Part shown: one piece after another, positions 36,333-44,035 of the stretch | How positions within the stretch are numbered: the stretch's first letter is position 1 | How the letters are laid out: the number at the start of each line of letters is the position of its first letter | Assembly (NCBI GenBank): GCA_016899975.1 | Contig: JACJJN010000004.1 | Span: 62,001-126,000, forward strand | Source of the DNA: Lacrimispora saccharolytica | GTDB lineage: Bacteria > Bacillota > Clostridia > Lachnospirales > Lachnospiraceae | DNA: 64,000 nt | Direction: 5' to 3' | Translations under genes and position numbers: made by a program | The notes under the pieces: model-generated | Database searches by the model: none | Told to the model about the DNA's origin: nothing | Seen by the model: only the letters and a program-made list of their open reading frames with translations

Positions 36333-36466
36333 GTAACAGTTCAGCCCAGGTCTGCGCACATGCTGCGCAGACCGTAAGAACGTGATTCAGGAATGCAAAA
36401 TCCCATCGCCGAAGGCGATTTTCAATGGATTTTGCATGTAATGGTTCAGCAAGGCTGAACTGTTAC
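36333..36466. repeat. 134-bp composite palindromic element between pepF and znuA
   Basis: It begins GTAACAGTTCAGCC and ends GGCTGAACTGTTAC, the family ends. Inside are GGTCTGCGCA/TGCGCAGACC (36349-36373) and GCAAAATCC/GGATTTTGC (36395-36435) enclosing ATCGCC/GGCGAT. On the plus strand ATTTTTTT follows, so it may also terminate transcription. The inner GCAAAATCC part recurs at 53204-53266. Confidence 0.88.
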
Positions 36467-36533
36467 ATTTTTTTGCTGCTGGAAAGTTCTGCGTATCCGG
36501 CAGCCAATCTCATTTTATGCTTTTATCCGTTCC

Positions 36534-36563
36534 TTGACAAGGATATCCTCTATACTATATGAT
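36534..36563 (+). promoter_or_regulatory. Promoter of znuACB
   Basis: TTGACA (36534-36539) and TATGAT (36558-36563) are separated by 18 bases, about 109 bases upstream of the znuA ATG. Confidence 0.75.
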
Positions 36564-36593
36564 AGGAAAGTAATTTGCACAAAACAGAATCCC

Positions 36594-36629
36594 GCAGTTC
36601 GTTCACGATTTTGAACGTGTCTGAACTGC
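36594..36629 (+). promoter_or_regulatory. 36-bp dyad between znu promoter and znuA
   Basis: GCAGTTC and GAACTGC flank CACG and CGTG symmetrically. It begins 31 bases after the -10, so it would lie in the 5' leader. It is an operator or hairpin candidate. It does not match the usual Firmicute Zur or AdcR boxes that I know. Confidence 0.4.
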
Positions 36630-36671
36630 ATTCAACCAACAACATCGGATTTTATGAAACGGAGTACAGCA

Positions 36672-37688
36672 ATGAAAATCTCAAAATTTGTTTCTCGTTT
36701 ATTATCCACGTCTGTTCTGCTGCTTCTCCTTACGGGATGTGCTCCCGCAGAATCTTCCCAGCCTGAGGATTCTTCTAAAATCCGCGCAGTCGCAACGATT
36801 TTCCCTCAGTACGATTTTCTGCGTCAGATCGGCGGTGACCATCTGGAACTGACCATGCTCCTGAAACCGGGATCGGAAAGCCATTCCTTTGAGCCAACGC
36901 CGGCAGATATGATTGCCGTTTCCAGAAGTGATCTCTTTGTATATGTAGGCGGAGATTCCGACGCCTGGGTGGAGACGATCCTGGAATCGGTGGATACCTC
37001 CGGAAAGGAGATCGTTACGCTGATGGACTGCGTGGAGACGGTTGCAGAGGAGGAAGTGGAAGGGATGGAATCCCACGGGCATGCCCACGACCATGAAGAA
37101 GTGTACACCGGCGAACAAGATGATCCAGAGCCCACGGAAGAGACAGATCATGAACACGCGGAACAGGACGAACATGTCTGGACCTCCCCGCGGAATGCGG
37201 TCCTGATCGTGGAAAAACTCCGGGACGCACTGATTGCCATTGATCCCGAAAACGCCGGGGCTTACACGCAGAATGCTGCAGACTATATCGCGAAACTGGA
37301 ACAGCTGGATCAGGAATTTCAGGATGTGACAGATTCTGCCGAGCGGAATACGATCATCCTCGGCGACCGTTTTCCCTTCCGCTATCTGGCGGACGCCTAC
37401 GGACTGGACTATTATGCCGCATTCCCGGGCTGTTCCTCGGAATCCGAGGCCAGCGCCAAAACCGTGGCATTCCTGATCGATAAAGTAAAAGAAGAACAGA
37501 TTCCTGTGGTCTTCTCCATCGAACTTTCCAACGAAAAGATGACCGACAGCATCTGTGAAGCAACCGGCGCAAAAAAACTGCAGCTCCATTCCTGTCACAA
37601 CGTCACCAAAGACGATTTTGAGCAGGGTGTCACCTACCTGGATCTGATGGAGCGGAATGTCCAGGCTTTAAAGGAGGCTTTGAATTAA
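36672..37688 (+). CDS. znuA: Zinc ABC transporter binding lipoprotein ZnuA/AdcA
   Basis: 338 residues. The signal LLLLLTGC ends in a lipobox Cys near 23. The metal-binding Hiss stand in GSESHSFEPTPAD near 75 and EHVWTSPRNAVLI near 165, with Asp near the C-terminal half. An acidic His-rich loop at about 130-160 (GHAHDHEEV, DHEHAEQDEH) is characteristic of zinc binders such as ZnuA and AdcA. It captures zinc outside the membrane for ZnuB. The ATG at 36672 has GGAG eight bases before it; the ATG at 36654 is poorer. Its stop overlaps the znuC ATG (TAATG). Manganese is a less likely substrate, given the His-rich loop. Confidence 0.92.
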   Translation: MKISKFVSRLLSTSVLLLLLTGCAPAESSQPEDSSKIRAVATIFPQYDFLRQIGGDHLELTMLLKPGSESHSFEPTPADMIAVSRSDLFVYVGGDSDAWVETILESVDTSGKEIVTLMDCVETVAEEEVEGMESHGHAHDHEEVYTGEQDDPEPTEETDHEHAEQDEHVWTSPRNAVLIVEKLRDALIAIDPENAGAYTQNAADYIAKLEQLDQEFQDVTDSAERNTIILGDRFPFRYLADAYGLDYYAAFPGCSSESEASAKTVAFLIDKVKEEQIPVVFSIELSNEKMTDSICEATGAKKLQLHSCHNVTKDDFEQGVTYLDLMERNVQALKEALN

Positions 37689-38398
37689 TGGCACTACTTA
37701 CCTGTAACGACGTATCTTTCGCCTATGAAGGCACTCCCGTCCTGACCGACGTGACCTTTTCCGTCAGCAGCGGCGATTACCTGTGCATCATCGGTGAAAA
37801 CGGCTCCGGAAAAAGTACGCTGGTCAAAGGGCTTCTGCATCTGAAAGCGCCTTCCGGCGGCACGATCACCACCGGAGACGGACTGAAGCACAATGAGATC
37901 GGCTATCTGCCGCAGCAGACTGCCGCACAAAAAGATTTCCCGGCAAGCGTTTACGAGGTCGTTTTGTCCGGCCGCCAGAACCGTCTGCATTTTCCTCCAT
38001 TCTATACCAGGGAGGATAAGAAAGACGCGCTTCAGAAGATGGAACTGCTGGATCTGCTCCCTCTGAAGAAACGCTGCTACCGGGATCTGTCCGGCGGCCA
38101 GCAGCAGAGGGTGCTCCTTGCCCGTGCCCTTTGTGCCACACGGAAACTGCTTCTGCTGGATGAGCCGGTGACCGGACTGGACCCGGTCATGACCGAAGAA
38201 ATGTATCAGCTGATCTCCCGCATCAACCGGGAACAGAAGGTCACGGTTCTGATGGTCTCCCATGACCTGAAAAATATTCTGCCCTGCGCGACCCACATCC
38301 TCCATCTCGATCAGAAACAACTCTTCTTCGGGACAACGGAAGAGTACCGCAGCAGTGAGGTCGGAAAAGAATTTCTGGGAGGTATCCGTCATGTTTGA
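37688..38398 (+). CDS. znuC: Zinc ABC transporter ATP-binding protein ZnuC
   Basis: 236 residues. Walker A GENGSGKSTLVKGLL near 35, signature LSGGQQQRVLLARAL near 132, and Walker B LLLLDEPVTGLD near 155 define the ATPase. QTAAQKDFPASVYEVV is the family Q-loop region. It drives metal import with ZnuB. It overlaps znuA by one base and znuB by eight. Confidence 0.94.
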   Translation: MALLTCNDVSFAYEGTPVLTDVTFSVSSGDYLCIIGENGSGKSTLVKGLLHLKAPSGGTITTGDGLKHNEIGYLPQQTAAQKDFPASVYEVVLSGRQNRLHFPPFYTREDKKDALQKMELLDLLPLKKRCYRDLSGGQQQRVLLARALCATRKLLLLDEPVTGLDPVMTEEMYQLISRINREQKVTVLMVSHDLKNILPCATHILHLDQKQLFFGTTEEYRSSEVGKEFLGGIRHV

Positions 38399-39206
38399 TC
38401 TGTTCAGAGAAATGCTCTCTTATCCATTTATGCAGCGCGCCCTTCTGGTCGGCATTCTGGTGTCCCTGTGCGCGGCGCTGCTGGGCGTAAGCCTGGTATT
38501 GAAACGTTACTCAATGATCGGCGACGGCCTGTCCCATGTGGGCTTCGGCGCGCTTGCCATCTCTACCGCCCTGGGCTGGGCGCCGCTTGCCGTCACGATC
38601 CCGGTGGTGGTACTTGCCGCCTTTCTTCTGCTGCGCATGAGCGAAAGCAGCAAGATCAAAGGGGACGCCGCAATCGCCCTGATCTCCAGCAGCGCCCTTG
38701 CCATCGGTGTGATCACCGTTTCCTGGTCCAGCGGAATGAATACAGATGTGAACAATTATATGTTCGGAAGCATTCTCGCCATGAGCCGTGAGGATGTGAT
38801 CCTCAGCGTGATCCTGTCCATCCTGGTACTGATCCTGTTTGTTGTGTTTTACACCAGGATCTTTGCCATTACTTTCGATGAAACGTTTGCAAAAGCGACC
38901 GGTGTGAAAGCGGAGCTTTACAACATGCTTCTGGCGTTTCTCACAGCAATCACCATCGTCCTCGGCATGCGGATGATGGGTGCGCTGCTGATCTCCAGCC
39001 TGCTGATCTTCCCGGCGCTGACCGCCATGCGGGTGTGCAGGACCTTCCGCAGTGTGATCTTCTGCGCGGCGGCGCTCTCGATCATCTGCTTCCTGATCGG
39101 TATGGCACTTTCTTTTGTGGTGTCTTCCCCTGCGGGAGCGACGGTTGTGGTGGTCAATCTGATCGCTTTCCTCCTCTTCTCTCTTATAGGGCGGAGAAAG
39201 GCATAA
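38391..39206 (+). CDS. znuB: Zinc ABC transporter permease ZnuB
   Basis: 271 residues, with about eight membrane segments of the ABC-3 family: ALLVGILVSLCAALLGVSLVLKR at the N-terminus, GDGLSHVGFGALA near 50, and MMGALLISSLLIFPALTAMRV near 195. The ATG at 38391 follows GGGAGG and overlaps the znuC end; a longer in-frame start is inside znuC and is rejected. It forms the zinc channel. Confidence 0.94.
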   Translation: MFDLFREMLSYPFMQRALLVGILVSLCAALLGVSLVLKRYSMIGDGLSHVGFGALAISTALGWAPLAVTIPVVVLAAFLLLRMSESSKIKGDAAIALISSSALAIGVITVSWSSGMNTDVNNYMFGSILAMSREDVILSVILSILVLILFVVFYTRIFAITFDETFAKATGVKAELYNMLLAFLTAITIVLGMRMMGALLISSLLIFPALTAMRVCRTFRSVIFCAAALSIICFLIGMALSFVVSSPAGATVVVVNLIAFLLFSLIGRRKA

Positions 39207-39324
39207 AACAGACGAAAACAAATGAGGGCGGGGACTCCCGGGCGGCGGAGCGTACAGGGCTGGCAGGCTTTGGAGGGGCGGCGTCCTGTCTGCGGATCGC
39301 TCAGCGGGCGGTTGCAGGAATGGA

Positions 39325-39475
39325 GTAGTTCTAAGTCAAAAAACGGCGGCTCGGCAGAGCACCGAGGCAATTCGACAGGAAAATTGATATTTTCCCGTCT
39401 CAGTGCCTCTCAAAAAGCGGACTGGTTATCCGCTTTTTGGCTCTGCCGAGCCGCTGTCTTTTGACTTAGAACTAC
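39325..39475. repeat. About 150-bp inverted repeat element after znuB
   Basis: Arms at 39325-39360 and 39440-39475 (GTAGTTCTAAGTCAAAA, GGCTCGGCAGAGC and complements) enclose a GAGGCA/TGCCTC hairpin with GGAAAAT/ATTTTCC and an AAAAAGCGGA/TCCGCTTTTT hairpin. The right end supplies the stop codon of the Nif11-like gene (39472-39474). Confidence 0.88.
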
Positions 39476-39795
39476 TGTCCATCCCCGCAAATGCCCGCCG
39501 CGCAATCCTTCTCTTCCAGATTTGCCATAAACAGTTCGTAAAAGTCGTCTTCCCAGGCGAGCATGGGTGAATTTTCTCCGCCGCCGTTGGTGCTTCTTCT
39601 CATGGCTGCGTAGAATTCTTCTCCTGCGCATACCAGATCCATGTCATAGATTTCGTATCCCAGTTCACGGCATGTTTTGCAAAATGCGCTGAGCGGCGCT
39701 TTTTCTTTTCTTGTGGCAAGCAGCTTTGCTCTTACATCCGCGTCATGCAGCGCGCGTTTCTGCAGTTCATCCAGTTTTTCCATGATATCTGCCAT
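39472..39795 (-). CDS. Small Nif11-like protein
   Basis: 107 residues from the ATG at 39795. Residues 1-55 (LDELQKRALHDADVRAKLLA, PLSAFCKTCRELGYEIYDMDL) fit the Nif11 domain, whose marks are a D.x..KL..A helix and a later LGY...L segment. The C-terminal part has TNGGGENSP and WEDDFYELF and two late Cys. Nif11 domains are leader regions of some modified peptides, but also exist as stand-alone proteins. No modifying enzyme is adjacent, so a peptide precursor role is unlikely here. The frame is open back to 39876, but those codons lie in a repeat hairpin. The stop is inside another repeat. Confidence 0.55.
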   Translation of the reverse strand: MADIMEKLDELQKRALHDADVRAKLLATRKEKAPLSAFCKTCRELGYEIYDMDLVCAGEEFYAAMRRSTNGGGENSPMLAWEDDFYELFMANLEEKDCAAGICGDGQ

Positions 39796-39848
39796 AGGCT
39801 TTTCTGCTCCCTTCTTTTTATCTATAGCGTACAGATTACACGCTTTAT

Positions 39849-39976
39849 TCCCGCGGGCAACGAGCCAAGCGGACATGCTTGCATGTCCATTTGGCGACTG
39901 CCGCGAGGGTCAAATATCCCGCAGCTCTGCTGTGCTGCAAGTTTGATGCCCCGTAGCTTGCTGCGGGGTCTTTGAC
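39849..39976. repeat. Double-hairpin repeat at the end of the aldo/keto reductase
   Basis: Hairpin one: CCCGCGGGCA and GCCAA pair with TTGGC and TGCCGCGAGGG around the perfect GGACATGC-TT-GCATGTCC (39871-39888). Hairpin two: GTCAAA and CCCGCAGC pair with GCTGCGGGG and TTTGAC (39909-39976). Hairpin two encodes the last 22 codons of the reductase. Confidence 0.8.
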
Positions 39977-41124
39977 TTCGTGCCGAACAGTTCTTTTGCT
40001 TTTTCCATGCGTTCTGCGATCGGTACATGGAACGGACATCTGCTCTCGCAGCCTTTGCAGCCGATGCAGTCGGACGCATTGGCATTCAGCTGCTCGTAGT
40101 GTGCCCGGACAGTTCCGGGAATTTCCTCATGCATCAGGGCAAGATCGTACAATTTGTTGACCATCGCAATGTCGATCCGTACCGGACACGGCGCGCAGTG
40201 TCCGCAGTAAGTACACTGTCCGGTGGAGAATGCGTGCTTCGGAGCTGCCGCAAGAACGCTCGCGTAATCTTTCTCCTCTTCCGAAGCTGTCTCATACGCA
40301 ATGGAAGCATAGACCTGTTCCGGTGTGTCAAAGCCTGCCATCACACTTGCCACTCCCGGTCTGGTCAATGCATAGTGCAGACACTGTACCGGCGTCAGAG
40401 CGGCGCCGAACGGCGAAGTCCGGGCATCAAACAGCCGTCCTCCCGCAAAGCCTTTCATCACCGTAATGCCCACGCCATTCTGCTCACACAGCTTATAAAG
40501 CTCTTCTCTCTCCGGCGCGATGCCATTGTGGCTGTTCTCATAATTTCCCGAAAAATACTGGTCAAGATCCTCCGTAGGCGGAAGCATATCAAAGGCAGGG
40601 TTCACACTGAACAGGATCATTTCAATCTCGCCCTGAAGCGCCGCCATCTTTGCCACCGCAGGATTGTGAGAACTCATCCCGATGTGACGGATTTTCCCTT
40701 CCGCCTTAAGCTGACGGACATATTCCATAAACTCCCCGTTGGTCACCCGCTCAAACTCCTCCGGCGTATCCACAAAATGAATCATGCCCAAATCCACATA
40801 GTCCGTCTGGAGCCTGGTCAACAGATCCTCAAACGCCGGCTTCACCTTATCCAGTTCACGGGTCCGGACATACTGCCCATTCAGCCAGACAGAACCAATA
40901 TGTCCCTGAATCACCCACTGCTCACGCCGCCCCTTCAGCGCAAGCCCGATATTCGACCGCACATTCGGCTCCGACATCCAGCAGTCGAGAATATTAATGC
41001 CCTCCTTCTGACAGACATCAATAATCTCCTTCACCTCTTCCGTATTATGCCTTTCCAGCCACTCCGCGCCAAGCCCAATCTCACTGACCTTCAGCCCAGT
41101 TCTGCCTAACTCTCTGTATCTCAT
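39910..41124 (-). CDS. Aldo/keto reductase with C-terminal ferredoxin domain
   Basis: 404 residues. Residues 1-280 form the AKR barrel: MRYRELGRTGLKVSEIGLG, NILDCWMSEPNVR, VDLGMIHFVDT (with the catalytic-type His) and KIRHIGMSSHNP near 145. Residues 300-375 hold two clusters of ferredoxin-type Cys, CTYCGHCAPCP and CIGCKGCESRCP, for two 4Fe-4S centres. Such fused proteins occur widely in Clostridia; the reaction is unknown, though electron transfer between ferredoxin and an organic substrate is plausible. The last 22 residues (after FGTK) come from a repeat hairpin and are probably not functional. A consensus promoter lies upstream. Confidence 0.9.
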   Translation of the reverse strand: MRYRELGRTGLKVSEIGLGAEWLERHNTEEVKEIIDVCQKEGINILDCWMSEPNVRSNIGLALKGRREQWVIQGHIGSVWLNGQYVRTRELDKVKPAFEDLLTRLQTDYVDLGMIHFVDTPEEFERVTNGEFMEYVRQLKAEGKIRHIGMSSHNPAVAKMAALQGEIEMILFSVNPAFDMLPPTEDLDQYFSGNYENSHNGIAPEREELYKLCEQNGVGITVMKGFAGGRLFDARTSPFGAALTPVQCLHYALTRPGVASVMAGFDTPEQVYASIAYETASEEEKDYASVLAAAPKHAFSTGQCTYCGHCAPCPVRIDIAMVNKLYDLALMHEEIPGTVRAHYEQLNANASDCIGCKGCESRCPFHVPIAERMEKAKELFGTKSKTPQQATGHQTCSTAELRDI

Positions 41125-41157
41125 ACCTGCTCCTCCTTTGGCATTTTCATTGTCTTC

Positions 41158-41186
41158 ATTATACGCTTATCCTCTGCGTTTTTCAA
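41158..41186 (-). promoter_or_regulatory. Promoter of the aldo/keto reductase
   Basis: On the minus strand TTGAAA (41181-41186) and TATAAT (41158-41163) are 17 bases apart; AAAGGAGG and ATG follow. Confidence 0.85.
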
Positions 41187-41261
41187 TTTACATATGCAAA
41201 GAGACTGAATATCTCCCCATCCCAAAACTGCCTTAATCCACACCTATCCGCCTTAAAAAGC

Positions 41262-41468
41262 CAGAAAGCCGCCAGGGGCAGGTGGTCTGCGTGTACGGCG
41301 GGCATCTACATGGATGTGAGAAAATCTTAGTGTTCCAAAGCCCCGGAGGACGGGTCTGGCGAATCGCTCCGGTGCCCGTCCGGAGGGGCTTCGGAACACT
41401 TAGATTTTCCACGTCCATGCAGCCGCCCGCTGTACACGCAGACCACCTGCCCCTGGCGGCTTTCGTCC
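41262..41468. repeat. Long inverted repeat element, 207 bp (inverted, short copy)
   Basis: Ends are CAGAAAGC (41262) and GCTTTCGTCC (41459-41468), the reverse order of the copies at 27059 and 55317, so this copy is inverted. It lacks the roughly 62-bp central piece with the GGAATTT hairpin. Arms pair with few mismatches, for example GTGGTCTGCGTGTACGG with its complement. Confidence 0.92.
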
Positions 41469-41476
41469 GCTTTTCC

Positions 41477-41537
41477 AAAAAAAAATGGCATCTATCGGAC
41501 CAAGTAAGGTTTACTTGCCTCGATAGATACCATTTTT
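41477..41537 (-). terminator. Terminator of opp operon 2 and the downstream membrane protein
   Basis: On the minus strand AAATGGTATCTATCG pairs with CGATAGATGCCATTT, with an inner CAAGTAA/TTACTTG stem, followed by nine T residues (41477-41485). It lies about 80 bases after the 41615 gene stop. Confidence 0.92.
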
Positions 41538-41614
41538 CTTTTACCAAAATCTCTGTCCCCGGACACATCTCCGGAATTTTCTCCCCGGATCCATCTTCTC
41601 TGTCTTTCTCCCCC

Positions 41615-42025
41615 TCAAAAGAGAAGTCCCAGAAATCCAGGGATCAGGAGTATTCCTCCGCAGAGAAGGTCAGACAACAGCCGGCATAACGCACGTTCTT
41701 CCGGTTCCAGCTCACTGTAGGAGACCACCTGTTCATCCACAAAGTCCGCCATATCGCTGAAGCTGTGCCGTTTTTTCTTCTTCTGCTTTTTATCGTTCAG
41801 ATGGCTGATCACCATCCCGTCCAGCCGCAGATACTCAAACCACGCCATCAGGAAAATAATCCCTCCGATGCAGAAGCATCCGTATTCTCCCACCGGCAGG
41901 CCGAACGTGTTGATATAGCGATCCCACAGAAGAACAAGAACAATGCCGATCACCAGCTTTGTCACTGTTTTGTACAATATCGGACGAAACATATATTTTT
42001 TGTAAATACCAAAGATTTCTTTCAT
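41615..42025 (-). CDS. Small membrane protein downstream of opp operon 2
   Basis: About 136 residues from the ATG at 42025, ten bases after the oppF stop. Two hydrophobic segments lie near residues 20-37 and 48-65, followed by a Lys-rich stretch, an acidic segment, and a short hydrophobic C-terminal segment (ILLIPGFLGLLF). I do not recognise the family. It is the last gene before a strong terminator, so it belongs to the opp transcript. A TTG at 42031 is also possible as start. Confidence 0.65.
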   Translation of the reverse strand: MKEIFGIYKKYMFRPILYKTVTKLVIGIVLVLLWDRYINTFGLPVGEYGCFCIGGIIFLMAWFEYLRLDGMVISHLNDKKQKKKKRHSFSDMADFVDEQVVSYSELEPEERALCRLLSDLLCGGILLIPGFLGLLF

Positions 42026-42035
42026 CCTCAACGAC

Positions 42036-42968
42036 CTATTTGACTTCTTTTCTGTATTCCTCTAACTCTTTCTGGTTGCCGTATACGAAGTGGCCTTCCT
42101 TGATCTCTTCCCATACCGGTTTGTCTACGCTGTAGTCATGCATGGACGGATCATAAACCAGAAGCTTTTTCTTCTTCTCCATTCTCGGATCCGGCATCGG
42201 AACTGCAGAAAGCAGAGCCTTTGTATATGGGTGCAGCGGATTGAGGAACAATTCTTCCGCTTCTGCCAGCTCGACAATCCTTCCCTTGCTGATAACCGCG
42301 ATTCTGTCGGAAATAAAACGTACGACAGACAGGTCATGGGCAATGAAAAGATAGGTCAGTCCGCGGTCCTTTTTCAGGCGGTTCAGAAGGTTCAGCACCT
42401 GTGCACGGATAGAAACGTCCAGCGCGGAGATCGGCTCATCGGCAACGATGAATTCCGGTTCCATAACCAGCGCGCGGGCAATACCGATACGCTGTCTCTG
42501 TCCGCCGGAGAACTCATGCGGAAATCTGGACGCAAACTCCGGAAGAAGTCCTACCTCGCGGAGCGCTTTCTGCACTTTCGCTTCTCTGTCCGCATCATCC
42601 TTGTACAGATGGTGGTTGAGCAGTCCCTCGGAAATAATATAATCTACTTTGGCACGTTCGTTCAGAGATGCCATCGGGTCCTGGAAGATCATCTGACATT
42701 TCTTGATTACTTCCAGATCCAGTTCTTTGGGGATTCTTCCATTAATCTTCCGGCCTTTGAATAAAATTTCACCGCCGGAGGTCGGATTGATCCTTGTGAT
42801 CGCACGACCGATGGTCGTCTTTCCGGAACCGGACTCTCCTACCAGCGAGAAAGTCTCTCCTTTGTAGATATCAAAATTCACATGGTCAACTGCCACGAAT
42901 TTCTTTCTTCCATGGCCGAAGGTGATCTGCAGATCTTTGATTTCTATTAATTTTTCTCTCTCAGCCAT
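42036..42968 (-). CDS. oppF: Oligopeptide ABC transporter ATP-binding protein OppF (system 2)
   Basis: 310 residues. Walker [15 protein letters not shown] near 44, [15 protein letters not shown] near 150 and [14 protein letters not shown] near 172 are present. Unlike system 1, the C-terminus lacks the Cys-rich motif and instead has a Lys-rich segment ([13 protein letters not shown]). It pairs with the OppD of the same operon. GAGAGAGG precedes the ATG. Confidence 0.94.
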   Translation of the reverse strand: MAEREKLIEIKDLQITFGHGRKKFVAVDHVNFDIYKGETFSLVGESGSGKTTIGRAITRINPTSGGEILFKGRKINGRIPKELDLEVIKKCQMIFQDPMASLNERAKVDYIISEGLLNHHLYKDDADREAKVQKALREVGLLPEFASRFPHEFSGGQRQRIGIARALVMEPEFIVADEPISALDVSIRAQVLNLLNRLKKDRGLTYLFIAHDLSVVRFISDRIAVISKGRIVELAEAEELFLNPLHPYTKALLSAVPMPDPRMEKKKKLLVYDPSMHDYSVDKPVWEEIKEGHFVYGNQKELEEYRKEVK

Positions 42969-42973
42969 GTGCC

Positions 42974-44020
42974 TTATCCTCTCTCTCTCATTTGCTGACG
43001 CAGCATACGCACTGCAGGCGGCTGCTCGATCTTCGGCGCTCTCGGATCCAGATACCAGGTTTTTGCCTGATGGGTCTCAGAGACCTTGAAGAACGGTGGC
43101 TCTTTCACAAAGTCGATGGCAAGAGCCTGTTTATTACGCGGGGCAAACGCATCGCCCTTGATTTCGTTGAACAGGTTCGGCGGAGTTCCTTCGATGGTCG
43201 GAAGATCCTCACCCTTTACGCCCAGCTGCGGTAATGCAGACAGCAGCGCCCAGGTATACGGATGCCACGGATCGTAAAAAATCTCTTCTACCGTTCCATA
43301 CTCAACAATCTGTCCGGCATACATAACTGCCACACGGTCAGCCACATTTGCCACGACGCCCAGGTCGTGAGTGATATAAATAACAGTCATCTTCAGTTCT
43401 TCCTGCAGATGACGGATCAGATCCAGGATCTGTGCCTGAATCGTAACGTCCAGAGCTGTGGTCGGCTCATCGCAGATCAGGATCTGCGGACGACAGGCCA
43501 CCGCGATGGCGATAACAACACGCTGGCGCATACCTCCGGAGAACTCATGGGGATACTGGTTGTAACGCTTTTCCGGATTCGGGATTCCTACCTTTTCCAG
43601 CATTTCCAGTGCCATTTTTTTTGCCGCTTCTCCCTTGATTCCCTGGTGCAGTTCAATACTCTCCTGAATCTGTTTGCCGATTTTCTTCAGCGGGTTCAGA
43701 GAAGTCATTGGATCCTGCATAACCATTGCGATCTTCTTTCCACGGATCGTCAACCATTCTTTTTCTTTCGTATATTTTGCAATGTCCTTTCCCTCAAACA
43801 TGATCTCACCGCCGGTGATCGATCCGTTTGCGTCCAGCATTCCCACAAAGGATTTGGTAAATACGGATTTTCCGGAACCGGACTCTCCAACAATCGCCAG
43901 AGTCTCCCCCTCATAGAGATCCAGCGAACATTTACGGATTGCATTCAGTTTCTTTCCACGCAGACTGAACTGGATTTCCACATCCTTCGCAGACAATATT
44001 ACATTTTTCTGTTCCATCAT
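42974..44020 (-). CDS. oppD: Oligopeptide ABC transporter ATP-binding protein OppD (system 2)
   Basis: 348 residues. Walker [15 protein letters not shown] near 45, [15 protein letters not shown] near 163 and [13 protein letters not shown] near 183. The C-terminal domain ([12 protein letters not shown]) lacks the four-Cys motif seen in OppD of system 1, a difference shared with its OppF partner. Two ATGs start the frame, after GGAGG. Confidence 0.94.
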   Translation of the reverse strand: MMEQKNVILSAKDVEIQFSLRGKKLNAIRKCSLDLYEGETLAIVGESGSGKSVFTKSFVGMLDANGSITGGEIMFEGKDIAKYTKEKEWLTIRGKKIAMVMQDPMTSLNPLKKIGKQIQESIELHQGIKGEAAKKMALEMLEKVGIPNPEKRYNQYPHEFSGGMRQRVVIAIAVACRPQILICDEPTTALDVTIQAQILDLIRHLQEELKMTVIYITHDLGVVANVADRVAVMYAGQIVEYGTVEEIFYDPWHPYTWALLSALPQLGVKGEDLPTIEGTPPNLFNEIKGDAFAPRNKQALAIDFVKEPPFFKVSETHQAKTWYLDPRAPKIEQPPAVRMLRQQMRERG

Positions 44021-44035
44021 ATGTTCCTCCGTTCT

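Noticed and set aside
36594-36629. Zur box upstream of znuA
   Set aside because: The dyad does not match the Zur consensus TCGTAAT-N-ATTACGA or the AdcR consensus; kept only as an unassigned dyad.
39472-39876. Longer N-terminus (27 extra codons) for the Nif11-like protein
   Set aside because: The extra codons lie in a repeat hairpin and the internal ATG at 39795 gives a normal domain start.
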